A stretch of 64,000 nt of DNA from Triticum aestivum. Taxonomy: Eukaryota > Streptophyta > Magnoliopsida > Poales > Poaceae. A program made the translations under genes and the position numbers. The notes under the pieces were generated by a model. It had not been told where the DNA came from. It worked only from the letters and a program-made list of their open reading frames with translations, and made no database searches. The stretch is from the NCBI RefSeq assembly GCF_018294505.1, contig NC_057808.1, positions 356,302,696-356,366,695 of the forward strand, read 5' to 3'. This document shows positions 23,373-34,060 of the stretch, in pieces (within the stretch, counting starts at the first letter, position 1; every line of letters starts with the position of its first letter).

Positions 23373-24110
23373 ATGGCGGATGCGAGGATTAAGTTCATGC
23401 AACAGGATGAAGACACCCCATTTGGACGCCACTTGAAGGAAGTTACTAAGTACCTGAACATTGGAATACCAAGCTTCACCGGAACCTACAACGCCACTTT
23501 ACCAGAAGAGGAGCGCTGGATGATTCAAGTTCAAGTTCCAGGAAGGACGTTCATGCCAGTCACTGAGCCCATAGAGTTTTCTTTCGATGCACCAACCTGG
23601 AGTCTAGGAAAGAGTATGGCAGCTCACATTACCATGGGACGCATTGGAGAAGTTTACCACAATGACCTCAAGGATACAATCTACCAGATTTGTGGGCACC
23701 GAGATGAGCAATGGGAGATGATCAGTACCAGGAAGGATAGATCGATTGCCTCTTTCATCCAGGAGTTAAACCAGCACATTCGACGCCAGGAGAACCAGAT
23801 GTGCGCATGCATGGCAGATTTGAAGAAGGCAATGACAAGGATCACGTAGCTGGAGGAAGAACTTAAGGCTACACGCGAGGATTATATGGAGGAAATTGTC
23901 GCACTAGTAGAGAAGAATGGTGACCTGACAAAGAAGCTAGGAGTTTTCATGGGAGACCCTGCGCCAGGAGGAGAAGATGACAGTTCCACTTGCCTGGAGA
24001 ACTATATCATCATCGACGACACCGACTCGGACCCTGACGATAGCGATGATGACTATGTTGATGAAGCTGGAGCAGATATCATGGAGTCTTCGACTGATCA
24101 ATTTTTCTAA
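23373..24110 (+). pseudogene. Extra 5' ORF of element D (dsRBD-like outline, one stop)
   Basis: A 246-codon frame between primer site and gag, separate from Gag-Pol, interrupted only by TAG at 23847-23849 (most simply from CAG). Residues 33-57 read as P-S-F-T...Y39...L43 followed by a strand (WMIQVQVPG). Residues 67-95 give a second strand and an Ala-pair helix (MAAHITMGRIGEVY, AA at 83-84). These positions align without large gaps to the 5' ORFs of elements E and F. A coiled-coil-like stretch follows on both sides of the stop (KKAMTRIT, then LEEELKATREDYMEEI). The tail is strongly acidic (YIIIDDTDSD then Asp-rich). Function unknown. The start ATG follows a pyrimidine tract and TTTAG. Confidence 0.7.
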
Positions 24111-24309
24111 TCGACCACCATATCAGTAGTAGTATTCCACCATGTATATAGTATAGTCCAAACACTTGTAACGATAGTTCTAGACCGATTGTATGCCCTT
24201 GTTTGATTGATTGAGTGATATGTTTGTGTTTGTCTCATGTGCATATGGGTAGTGTTTTCCCTCTACACCTCATTCTATTCTGTTTTCTCATCTTTTCTAA
24301 ACCCAGCAT

Positions 24310-25748
24310 ATGCCTCCGGGACGCGACAATGGATTTGCTTTCCCACCGGAGCTCACTCAGTTGATCCAGCAGCAGAATGCATTGATGTAGATACTAGTCC
24401 AGAATCAGAACCAGGGGAACAACAACAACAACCCACCACCACCCCCACCAGTTGACCACTTAGCCCGTTTTCTTAGGCTGAATCCGCCGGTGTTCTCCAG
24501 TAGCACCGAGCCGATTGTTGCAGATGATTGGCTTCGCAAGATTGATAGGGAGTTGACCACTACAGGATGCACAGATGCGGAGAGAGTGCGTTTTACCGCA
24601 CATCAGCTTGATGGACCCGCAGCATCTTGGTGGGAGAATTTCATAGTCACTTACCCTATTGACACTGTGACATGGGACCATTTCCAGCAGGCTTTTCGCA
24701 CTGCCCATGTTTCAGCAGGAGCTATGGCCACGAAAAAGCGTGAGTTTCACAACTTACGCCAAGGAGGGCGCACTGTTGGCCAATATGTGGATGACTTTAG
24801 TAAGTTACACGTTATGCCCCAGATGACGTCGCTACAGATGCAGCTAAGAAGGAGAAGTTTCTGGAAGGACTGAATGATGAGCTGAGCATGCAGTTGATGG
24901 TGGCAAATTTCAATAACTACCAGGAGTTGGTGGATAGAGCTCTCATGCTTAAAGGGAAACAACAACAGATTGACAGTCGCAAGAGGAAGTATGGACAAGG
25001 GAAGTATAATTCTGGAGCCCAGCAGAGACCCCGTTACACCCCGAACCCGGGAGGACTTGTTCATAACCATGGAGGCCACACTCATAATGGAGGAAGTTCA
25101 CACAATCATGGTGGCCCCAAGAACGGTAATGGTAATGGAGGAAGCAGCGGACAAAACCTTTCCAACCCGGCAACACCCGCCAAGAAAGATCTAAGCCACG
25201 TGACTTGCTACAAATGCCAGAAGACCGGACATTACGCCAATGAGTGTCCTGAAGCCAAGAATGGAAATGGCAATGGAAGCTCTGGGAAGAAGCCCAACCC
25301 TTTCAACAGAGGACAAATGAATCACGTTAACGTGGAGGAGGTTGAAGCCCAGCCAGATGCAGTAATAGGTAAGTTTTTGGTTAAGTCATTTACTGCAGTC
25401 GTACTTTTTGATACTGGTGCATCGCATTCATACATATCAAGGGGATTCGTGGATAAGTTTAAACTGCCAACCCAAGTCCTTAGGTCACCTATGTTAGTAA
25501 CCTCGCCAGGAGCAGAGTATATGGCTAGCCTATGGTGTGATCAGTTACCATTAAGGATTGGTAACTACCTGTTTCCCTCGGACCTAATAGTATTGGAGTC
25601 ACAAGGACTGGATGTGATATTAGGCATGGATTGGTTATCGAAGTATGGAGGGAACATTGACTGCGCCAGTAAGTCGATTTTGCTTACCACCCAGAAGGAA
25701 GAAGGATCAAGTATGTATCCCGGCATGTGCCGAATAGAACCCAAGTAA
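24310..25748 (+). pseudogene. gag: Element D Gag and protease (stop and frameshift)
   Basis: Starts MPPGRDNGFAFPPEL at 24310, preceded by a long pyrimidine tract and CCCAG. A TAG at 24388-24390 interrupts the Gln/Asn-rich N-terminus. The Gag core follows (VADDWLRKIDREL, PAASWWENFIV). A one-base loss near 24808 shifts the frame. 24888-25748 then holds the rest of Gag, a basic Gly/His/Asn-rich segment, the zinc knuckle CYKCQKTGHYANEC, and the protease with DTGASHSYIS and ILGMDWLSKYGGNIDC. Protease active-site residues are intact. Confidence 0.85.
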
Positions 25749-27120
25749 ATTCCTTCTCAGGAGTTGTACAGGAGGAAGTACCAGTGGTGAAGGATTTTCC
25801 AGATGTATTTCCAGAAGAGTTGCCAGGCATGCCACCGGATAGAGACATTGAGTTTTTGATTGAACTTTTGCCAGGCACAGGGCCAATATCTAAGAGACCG
25901 TACAGAATGCCCACAAAGGATTTGGAGGAAATTAAGAAGCAGATTAAGGAGTTACTGGATAAGGGATATATTCGCCCAAGTTCGTCACCTTGGGGATCAC
26001 CAGTACTTCTTGTGGAGAAGAAGGATGGATCGTTAAGGATGGTTGTTGACTATCGTGGATTGAATGAGGTGACGATCAAGAACAAGTACCCACTGCGGAT
26101 GATCAATGATTTATTTGACCAGTTGCAAGGAGCTAAAGTGTTTTCTAAGATCGATCTGCGATCAGGGTACCACCAGCTGAAGATTCGAGAGCAGGATATA
26201 CCTAAGACAGCTTTTACAACGAGGTACGGGCTGTATGAGTACACCGTTATGTCATTTGGTCTGACTAACGCACCTGCCTATTTTATGAACATGATGAACA
26301 AGGTGTTTATGGAGTTTTTGGATAAGCTCGTCGTGGTGTTCATTGATGATATTCTGGTCTACTCTAAGAATGAAGAGGAACATAAAGAGCATTTGCGTTT
26401 GGTACTTGGGAAGCTCAGGGAACATCAGCTATACGCCAAGTTCAGCAAGTGTGAGTTTTGGCTGAAGGAAGTCGAATTCCTTGGACATGTTATATCCGGG
26501 GAAGGAATAGCAGTAGACCCCACCAAAGTTGTCACTGTGACAAATTGGGAGTCACCCACGACAGTTGGAGAGATCCGGAGTTTTCTTGGACTCGCAGGAT
26601 ACTACCGGAGTTCATTGAGAATTTCTCAAAGATTGCAAAGCCTATGACGGAATTGTTGAAGAAGGACACCAAATTCAATTGGACTGAGGAATGTGAGGCC
26701 AGTTTTCAGGAGTTGAAGAGACGCTTGGTTACATCACCAGTGTTGATTCTGCCAGATCAACGAATAAATTATGAAGTGTATTGCGACGCTTCTCGTCGAG
26801 GACTTGGAGCCGTACTTATGCAGGAAGGAAGAGTTGTTTCATATGCCTCACGACAGCTTAAACCCCATGAATTAAATTATGCTACACATGATTTGTAGTT
26901 AGCAGCCGTAGTACATGCGTTGAAGACATGGAGACATTTTCTCATCGGAAACCATTGTGAGGTATACACGGATCACAAGAGTTTGAAGTATATCTTCACG
27001 CAGAAGGAGTTGAATCTCAGGTAGAGGAGATGGTTAGAGCTAATAAAGGATTATGATATGAGGTTACATTATCATCCCGGAAAGTCTAACGTAGTAGCCG
27101 ATGCGTTAAGCCGAAAAATT
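25727..27120 (+). pseudogene. Element D reverse transcriptase and RNase H (broken)
   Basis: Continues one frame over from the protease. RT is readable from [21 protein letters not shown] through [28 protein letters not shown] and the catalytic [10 protein letters not shown] frameshift near 26610 falls after LGLAGYYR. RNase H resumes in 26640-26898 ([15 protein letters not shown]). The codon for the second catalytic acid is itself TAG (26896-26898, in THDL-stop-LAAV). A further TAG lies at 27022-27024. The third acid ([11 protein letters not shown]) is kept. Both activities are lost in this copy. Confidence 0.88.
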
Positions 27121-28712
27121 CATGTCAACACACTCATGACCGGAGAGTTACCCAAGGAGTTAGCAGAAGACCTTCGCGAGCTGTGTTTGGAGATAGTTCC
27201 AAGAGGTTATGTAGCAGCCTTGGAAATTCAGTCTACCTTGATGGATAAGATCAGAGAAGCTCAGAACACGGACAAGGAGATTGCCGAGATAAAGGAAAGG
27301 ATGAGTAAAGGAAAGGCTAAAGGATTTCGTGAGGATGAGCACGATACCTTATGGTTTGAGGACCGCGTATATGTGCCCAATGATCAGGAGATCAGGAAGT
27401 TGATTCTGCAAGAGGCCCATGATTCACCATATTCGATTCACCCAGGAAATACCAAGATGTATTTGGATTTGAAGGATAGTTCTGGTGGACCGGAATGAAG
27501 AAGGATATTGCGGAGTATGTAGCAGTTTGTGATGTATGTCAGAGAGTGAAGGCAGAACATCAGAAGCCAGTAGGATTGCTACAGCCATTGCCTATACCCA
27601 AATGGAAGTGGGATAAACTAGGCATGGATTTTATCACGGGATTACCCAGGACTCATTCAGGCTATGACTCGATATGGGTTGTAGTCGATCGTTTGACGAA
27701 AGTAGCTCATTTCATCCCCGTGAAGACCACTTACACCAGTGCTAAGTTGGCAAAGATATACATGACCAAGATCGTATGTCTGCATGGAGTTCCGAGGACC
27801 GTTGTATCAGATAGAGGAACCCAGTTTACTTCAAAGTTTTGGAATCAGTTGCATGAAACTTTGGGAACCAGACTAGAGTTCAGTACAGCTTTTCACCCAC
27901 AAACAGATGGATAGACTGAAAGAGTAAATCAGATTTTGGAGGACATGTTGAGAGCTTGTGCGCTAGACTATGGATCTAGTTGGGACGATAATTTGCCTTA
28001 TGCAGAGTTCTCTTATAACAACAGTTATCAAGCCAGTTTGAAGATGGCCCCTTTCGAAGCGTTGTACGGAAGGAGGTGCAGAACACCGTTGTTGTGGGAC
28101 GAAGTTGGAGACCGACAATTGTTTGGACCAGATTTGATTAAAGAGTCTGAAGAGAAGGTTAAGATGATTCGCGATAGACTCACGGTAGCCCAATCCAGGC
28201 AGAAGAGTTACGCGAATTCTAAACGCAAGGAGACAGTCTACGAAGTCGGAGACAGAGCGTATCTTCGAGTATCACCACTTCGAGGAGTGAAGCGCTTTGG
28301 AGTTAAGGGAAAGTTAACACCACGTTTTGTGGGACCATACAGAGTTTTGGAACGTATGTGAGAAGTTGCCTACAAGTTGGAATTACCCGAAGGATTGTCC
28401 GGAGTTCACGATGTCTTCCACGTTTCTCAGTTGAAGAAGTGTCACGCGGAGATGGCTGATATTCCTCTAGGAGATACAGTGCCGCTAGAAGCGATACAGT
28501 TGGATAGTGATTTGACATATGAAGAGAAACCAGTCAAGATACTCGAGTTTGCCAGCCGAGTTACACGCAAAAAAGTAATCAAGTTCTGCAAAGTTCAGTG
28601 GAGTCACCATACAGAGGATGAAGCCACTTGGGAACGAGAGGAAGACCTACGGAAGGATCACTCTCACCTATTTTCTAGCCAACCCGAATCTCGAGGGCGA
28701 GATTCATCTTAA
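27121..28712 (+). pseudogene. Element D integrase with C-terminal chromodomain-like tail (broken)
   Basis: The zinc-binding segment starts near HDSPYSIHPGNTKMYLDL and is shifted near 27476. Core: first Asp in LGMDFITGLPR, second in VSDRGTQFTSKF, Glu in [11 protein letters not shown] just after a TAG at 27912-27914. The tail continues through [20 protein letters not shown], a TGA at 28359-28361 and [14 protein letters not shown]. It ends in a chromodomain-like segment ([24 protein letters not shown]), the mark of chromoviruses, thought to direct integration to heterochromatin. The polyprotein stop TAA at 28710-28712 abuts the polypurine tract. Confidence 0.87.
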
Positions 28713-28724
28713 GGGGGGTAGGTT
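28711..28724 (+). other. Polypurine tract of element D
   Basis: AAGGGGGGTAGGTT between the polyprotein stop and the 3' LTR. Confidence 0.88.
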
Positions 28725-30130
28725 TGTAACATCCCAAATTTTCAATTTGGAATGTTATACATTAGATCATCATTGCATACCATATTTTATTGCATTTTGG
28801 TTGATCCTAGTAATTCTACGCAACTCAAGGACCCACGGAGAGAGTTGGGGATTTCGTTATTTTCATATTCGAGTTTTTCTCGAATTTTGAAAAGAGGATC
28901 TTTGATTTTAATTATTTTTCTCTGAAATATTTCTTTTATAAAAAAATAAAAGAGAGAGGATAAAATGACTTCCTCAAAATAAAGAAATATCAGAGATTTA
29001 ATATTAAAATCAAATAAGATTTTTATTCGGAGTTTTATCGCTATTTTATTTGAATTAGGAAAAATATGCGTTTTACAAAATTGCATTTTAGGCCCAAATA
29101 AATGTTCACCTTGTCCGGCCTATTTTTAGAGGACGGGGAAAATTTATTTCGGGATTTCTGGAGTCTGTTTAGTATTTCTTTTCTTTCTTTTTCTGCATGT
29201 TGGAATTATTTAAAAAAAAGTCAACCCGACTTCGGGCCGTACCCGGCCAGGACTCTTCGGGCCGGCCCCTTTATAAGCCGCCGCCCGCACCCCGCAGCCC
29301 ACCAGCCCCGCCACCCAAAACCCTAACCCTAGCCGCCCGCCGCCCGCACCGCCACCCCGCGCCGCCCCGCCGCCCTTTGCCGCCGGAGCCGCCGCGCCAT
29401 CGCCCACCGGAGTTCGAGGTAGCCGCCGGTTAAAAAAATGATCGGTTTTATTTCGTAAACACTAGTTTTCATTCGGTTCGGTTTATTTTTATTGGTTTAG
29501 TTATATAGCGAACGCTCGTTCGTTCATTCATTTTAACGAACGGTTTTCACCATTTAACCGCAGACATCGAACGCTCGTTCGTTAGCCTGTACATCAGTTT
29601 TTCTTTTTCTCGGATTTTCTGCGATTATTTTCGATCGCGACTTCTGATCCGATTTTCTTCTAGTATAACTTTTCGCTCGTTTATCGGAATCAGGCGATTC
29701 AGACGCCTAGAGTTTTGTCTCGAAACCCTCTTTTTGTTTAACCAACTTGAACAAGATTTTGCTACTGTAAAATTTGACTTTAGTTTAAATTAGTAAACGA
29801 AGCTTGTTTCTTCCGCCGTTTGAGTTTTGTTGCTTCGTTTGATTTGATTCTTTTTGCGAACCGGAGTTCTTAAGTTGAACTTTCTGGTTAGATCTCTTAT
29901 TTGAGTTTTACTCGTGCCCTTGCTTGATTGCTTATTGTATGCTTGTTTGTTTGCGATAGAGTACCCGGAGTGTGAAGCGTGCTACTTCGAGTCTCTAGGT
30001 TTCGCGGATCATCAGCAAGGCAAGTAACACTTTGATCATACCTCTTACTACCCAGTTTTATTGCATTAGATCAATCCTCAAACAATTGCATGGTTAGGAT
30101 CTGAATTAAATTGTGGGTTTGGGAAGTAGA
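28725..30130 (+). repeat. Element D 3' LTR, part 1
   Basis: Matches 20675-22073 of the 5' LTR, with TATAAG at 29271 and the telo-box at 29316. It ends at GTAGA (30126-30130), the duplication made by element E. Confidence 0.94.
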
Positions 30131-30826
30131 TGTCACGACCGGTTTTTCAATAAAATATTTATTGAGAGACCAATCCCTTTTACGGATCAGTAAAGAAGAA
30201 TTCCTTCTCACTGGTAGACAATATCTTGGTCACAGAAGAAAAATACCAGGGGTACTGAATATAATACAAGGTTGAGCGGGGACTGCTCAACAATTTATTA
30301 CATGCACGCCGAATAGACATAACGGCGGATAGGGTGGCATAACTACTAACTCATGATAACAACGGTGGTGGAAAAATCACAGCGGAGCGGGTGATATGAC
30401 TCCTGCAAACTACAGCTCTTCGAGCGTCGGGGTGAAGCTCGAGGAGGTTTATTGCGGGTGGCGGAAGCGTATATAATACAAGTGACCAATATCCAGGATC
30501 GCACAGGACTGACTGGGATTCCTCTAGGCGTCGGACTCACTATCAAACTCTTCATCCAAGAGATCGCCTTCGTCAACATCTGGCCAAATCAACAAGCCAG
30601 GTGAGTACTATGAAAGTACTCGCAAGACAGTTCGGACATAAGATATAACAAATGTAAACATGAAGCATAAGAACAGAATAACAAGTGCGTTCAGACATAG
30701 AGACAATAATGCATGGGGAAATAACAGAGAAGTCGGGCGGTAGTCCTCCCGAAATGCAAAAATAAATACTGGGTGCCAAACGAGGGTCTGAATGACTCCT
30801 CGAGAGGAAACTGCAAGAATAATAAT

Positions 30827-31084
30827 GCCGCAGTCGGGCGTCGGGGCGACACCACATAAAGGGCTTATAACAGAAAATGAAAGACAGTGCGTGCCACAGT
30901 CGGACGTCTGAGCGACATCACATAAAGGGCTTATATTGAAAGTAAGAGACAAACATGCCACAGTCGGACGTCTGAGCGACATCACATAAAGGGCTTATAT
31001 TGAAAGTAAGAGACAAACATGCCACAGTCGGACGTCTGAGCGACATCACATAAAGGGCTTATATTGAAAGTAAGAGACAAACAA
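30827..31084. repeat. 64-bp tandem repeat in element E LTR
   Basis: Three near-identical 64-bp units start at 30893, 30957 and 31021 (each GCCACAGTCGGACGTCTGAG...). A diverged 66-bp unit precedes them at 30827. The same array is at 40495-40752 in the other LTR. Confidence 0.9.
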
Positions 31085-32747
31085 CAGGGTTAGTCCATCC
31101 ACAGGAATAACGTTCAGCCAAGATTTCTACTCTAACTCACTTACCGGAAAGAAGAATATACCACGAGGTTACGACATAGACATGGATACGCTGATCACGA
31201 TACTTGACCTTGGATACGATGACTCGGAAGGATTTGACTCTGCAGAGTTGTACTTTAACCACAGCCAACGGATTTCAGTAGTCACGGGGACTAGTTCCGT
31301 TTACGGTGTTTTGGAAGAAACACATCTAACCAGTACACACCCATTCAACAATCCGAAGCCAGGAATCACCCTCGGCAACGTTCAAGAAAAACTTTGAGAC
31401 GGGGAGGCTACAACCTCGCGTAGCATGGGATCAAATTTCTATACGCGCGCTCTAAGGGTTGCCCCCCTCTCGGTCCCAACCGGAAACACCCATGCCCCCT
31501 GACCGGATGACTGGCTTTAATCCAGGGCCATGGAACCATCATCCCGGCCCCTCTGTTTGGTGTGTACTCGGAAAGAGGTTACCAACTTACTAAACCGCAT
31601 TCTGGCAGAAAACAAGTGGTAGCACGGAAGGGGGAAGAATGATAACGTGACTCCGTCCACGTTAACGTCGGAATTTATCGGATGACGCAAGGCTGGCATG
31701 CTACAACAGTACCACCTTTCTGCCCTTCATGTCACCACATGACTAGGCCATCTCTCATCAGAGATCACAGTAACTTTGGAACACACGGGTAGTTGCCTCA
31801 CAAGCAACGAGATACTCACCGATACTCATATGCCACGCACAACCTTTCACGCAAACATGCAAAACACCTATCATATCAAAGGTTCAAACATGCTTGCCTG
31901 GTTCGGAGAAGTCGGAGTCTAGCTCGGCGAAGTTCGCAGCTCCGTCACCTCTTCCGGAACCTACGGTATAGCGAAAAGGCATACTAACGTGAAAACCAAC
32001 GCGTGCATAAAAGTTGTTCCAAAAATTTTCCAAATAAATCCCATAAAAAACTAGACAAAATTATAAGATTGTCAGAAAAAGAATCACTCAAAAAATCACT
32101 TTTTATCAAAAAGTTATAATGGTTTCTGTCCAGGGACTCATCTGTAATGAAACAGAGAAGTTCCAGGGACTTAACTGAGAAAACAGAAAATGGTTCGAAT
32201 AGAAACGCGCCAGCCCACAGAGAAAACGTACTCTGCCCGAAGGCGCCATCAGAAAACGCTTCGGGGGTGAAATAAGAGAGGCTGACGTGGGGGGGTCCAC
32301 ATGTCAGGTTTGAAAAACCTTGCCGGCGCCCGAAGGCTGCGGAGGTCGCCGGCGTCGAACCACGGCGAGTCAGGGAGATCAGAGTGTACCAAGAGTATCA
32401 GCGTGCCCTTCCGCGTTGGTGGGTGGTGGACTTGGGCGTCGGGGAGCACCGCCTCGATGGCGACACTTTCTTCGGCGGACGGCGGCTCGGGCGATGGTGG
32501 GGAACTCCGGTGGTGTGCTTCAAACTTCGAATTGAAGTGCGGGTCAGAAGGAGGGATGTACTAGAGAGCTACTGGCAAGAGATGGGAGGCAGAGGTGCAT
32601 GCACGGGAGCGAATCAAGCTGGATCCCGTGGCGGGTCGCGGCGGCCGGAGTCGAGGAAGGAGACTCCCTCGGGGCTCTTCCAGTTGCTAGGCAGGGTCTT
32701 TGTGGAGTGCAGAGGTGGTGTGGGTACTAGCTGGAGCTCGGGGCCTC

Positions 32748-32755
32748 TATTTATA
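32748..32755 (-). promoter_or_regulatory. Predicted TATA box, element E 3' LTR
   Basis: TATAAATA on the minus strand in GCCTATAAATAGAGG, identical at 42415-42422. In this LTR it would fire out of the element into D's LTR. Confidence 0.6.
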
Positions 32756-34049
32756 GGCGGCTCGAGGGGGTGGCCGTGAACGGGGTTGCTCCGGCGAGCA
32801 ATTACGGCGAGGCAGTGGCTTGGCAGGGAGTTTAGGTGGCCAGGCAGCATCAGTGAGGTGTACTGGTGCCGTTCCCCCGCTAATCTCGGTCGGTCTTGGC
32901 GTAATGGCGCCGGTCCACGGTGGGGTGGCCGCACGGGCACGACGGCGACAGAGAGCGCGCTCCGCGCCCAGCGGTTCACGACGAGGGTGGCAGCGCGCAC
33001 TGGGGAGTGGAAGACCATGCGGCGATCTCCGGTGGCTTGGGCGGCGCTGGGTGGCGCCGTCTGCGCTGCGCCTCTCTCTGGCGGCCGCAAAGCCGCCGCT
33101 GGCGTCGGTCACGGGGCGGCGCACCTCCTCCAGCTCGTCGCCGACGCCCGCAAGCATCCAGGCGCTCGTGCGGTGCAGAGGACAAGGGGGAGGGGACAGG
33201 AAACACGGCAATGCCGGGCACTGGCGAGATCGACAACAGACACTGAAGAAAACGACAGTGATTCAGACACTGTTAACTGAATTTGACTGAACCTTATAGA
33301 AACAGTGTCCAGTAGGTGTTCGACGAAATGATTTGGTATGAAGAAAATTTTTCCTGGGGCTGGGACTTGGTGAGGTGACCTCTCAATGCACCCAGGGGCT
33401 GCCTGATTTTTCTCAGAATTTTTGGAGAGGGATTTGAATGAATTTCATCAAATTTGGCAAAACTGGTCCAAACTTGCAGCAAGTATAGTTTGAAAAATTT
33501 GAACAGAAGACCAGTGGATCTTCATGGATCTTGGTTGAGGGTTCAAAGGACTAGGAAGGGAAATTGGTTTGGGGGCAAAAATAAAAACAGAAATGGTAGC
33601 TCCTTTGTAAATCTCCAAGGGCTAGAATAGAAGGCAGATTTTTTTTGATAAGATTTAAATGGAAAATAAATATATGGGGAGGTTCAACTTGCTGGATTTG
33701 ATGCAAATCATGATCCAAAGATGAGGAAAGGTTTATGAGAGTGGATTTGCACTAAGGTCATGGCAAGAGAGATTTGTTGAAAGGGGCAAAGAATCATTCC
33801 AAAAGCCATAGGGCAATTTCAAAGGAATTTTCAAAAGGCATTTTTCCCAAGTGAAAAGCATTTTGGTTTGAGTCCAAATAAAAAGAAAGAACCTCCAAGA
33901 CCAACATCAAGTCTTGGGTGAATCCAAATAAAACCCTTGCCAAAAAAAATATTTTGAAAGGGAGGGTTCTTTTGAAGACAAATTTAAAACACCTCCCTCA
34001 AGTCAAGTAATTTTTTTGAAAAGGCCAAATAAAATTTTGGGTGTCACAA

Positions 34050-34060
34050 CACCTACCCCC
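34050..34060 (-). other. Polypurine tract of element E
   Basis: GGGGGTAGGTG on the minus strand, between the polyprotein stop TAA (34061-34063) and the 3' LTR; almost the same sequence as in element D. Confidence 0.88.

Larger units (their letters stand above)
30131..34048 (-). repeat. Element E 3' LTR (left copy)
   Basis: On the minus strand it begins TGTGACACCCAAAATTTTAT and ends GGTCGTGACA. Pairs with 39799-43716 at a constant offset of 9668 over most of its length. Contains a four-unit tandem repeat (30827-31084), the TATA box at 32748-32755 and a GC-rich block (about 32300-33250) whose many open frames on both strands recur in the other copy. Confidence 0.95.

Noticed and set aside
32614..33290. 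Long overlapping open frames on both strands (108-164 codons)
   Set aside because: They lie in the GC-rich part of element E's LTR, recur in the other LTR, overlap each other and show no recognisable domain.
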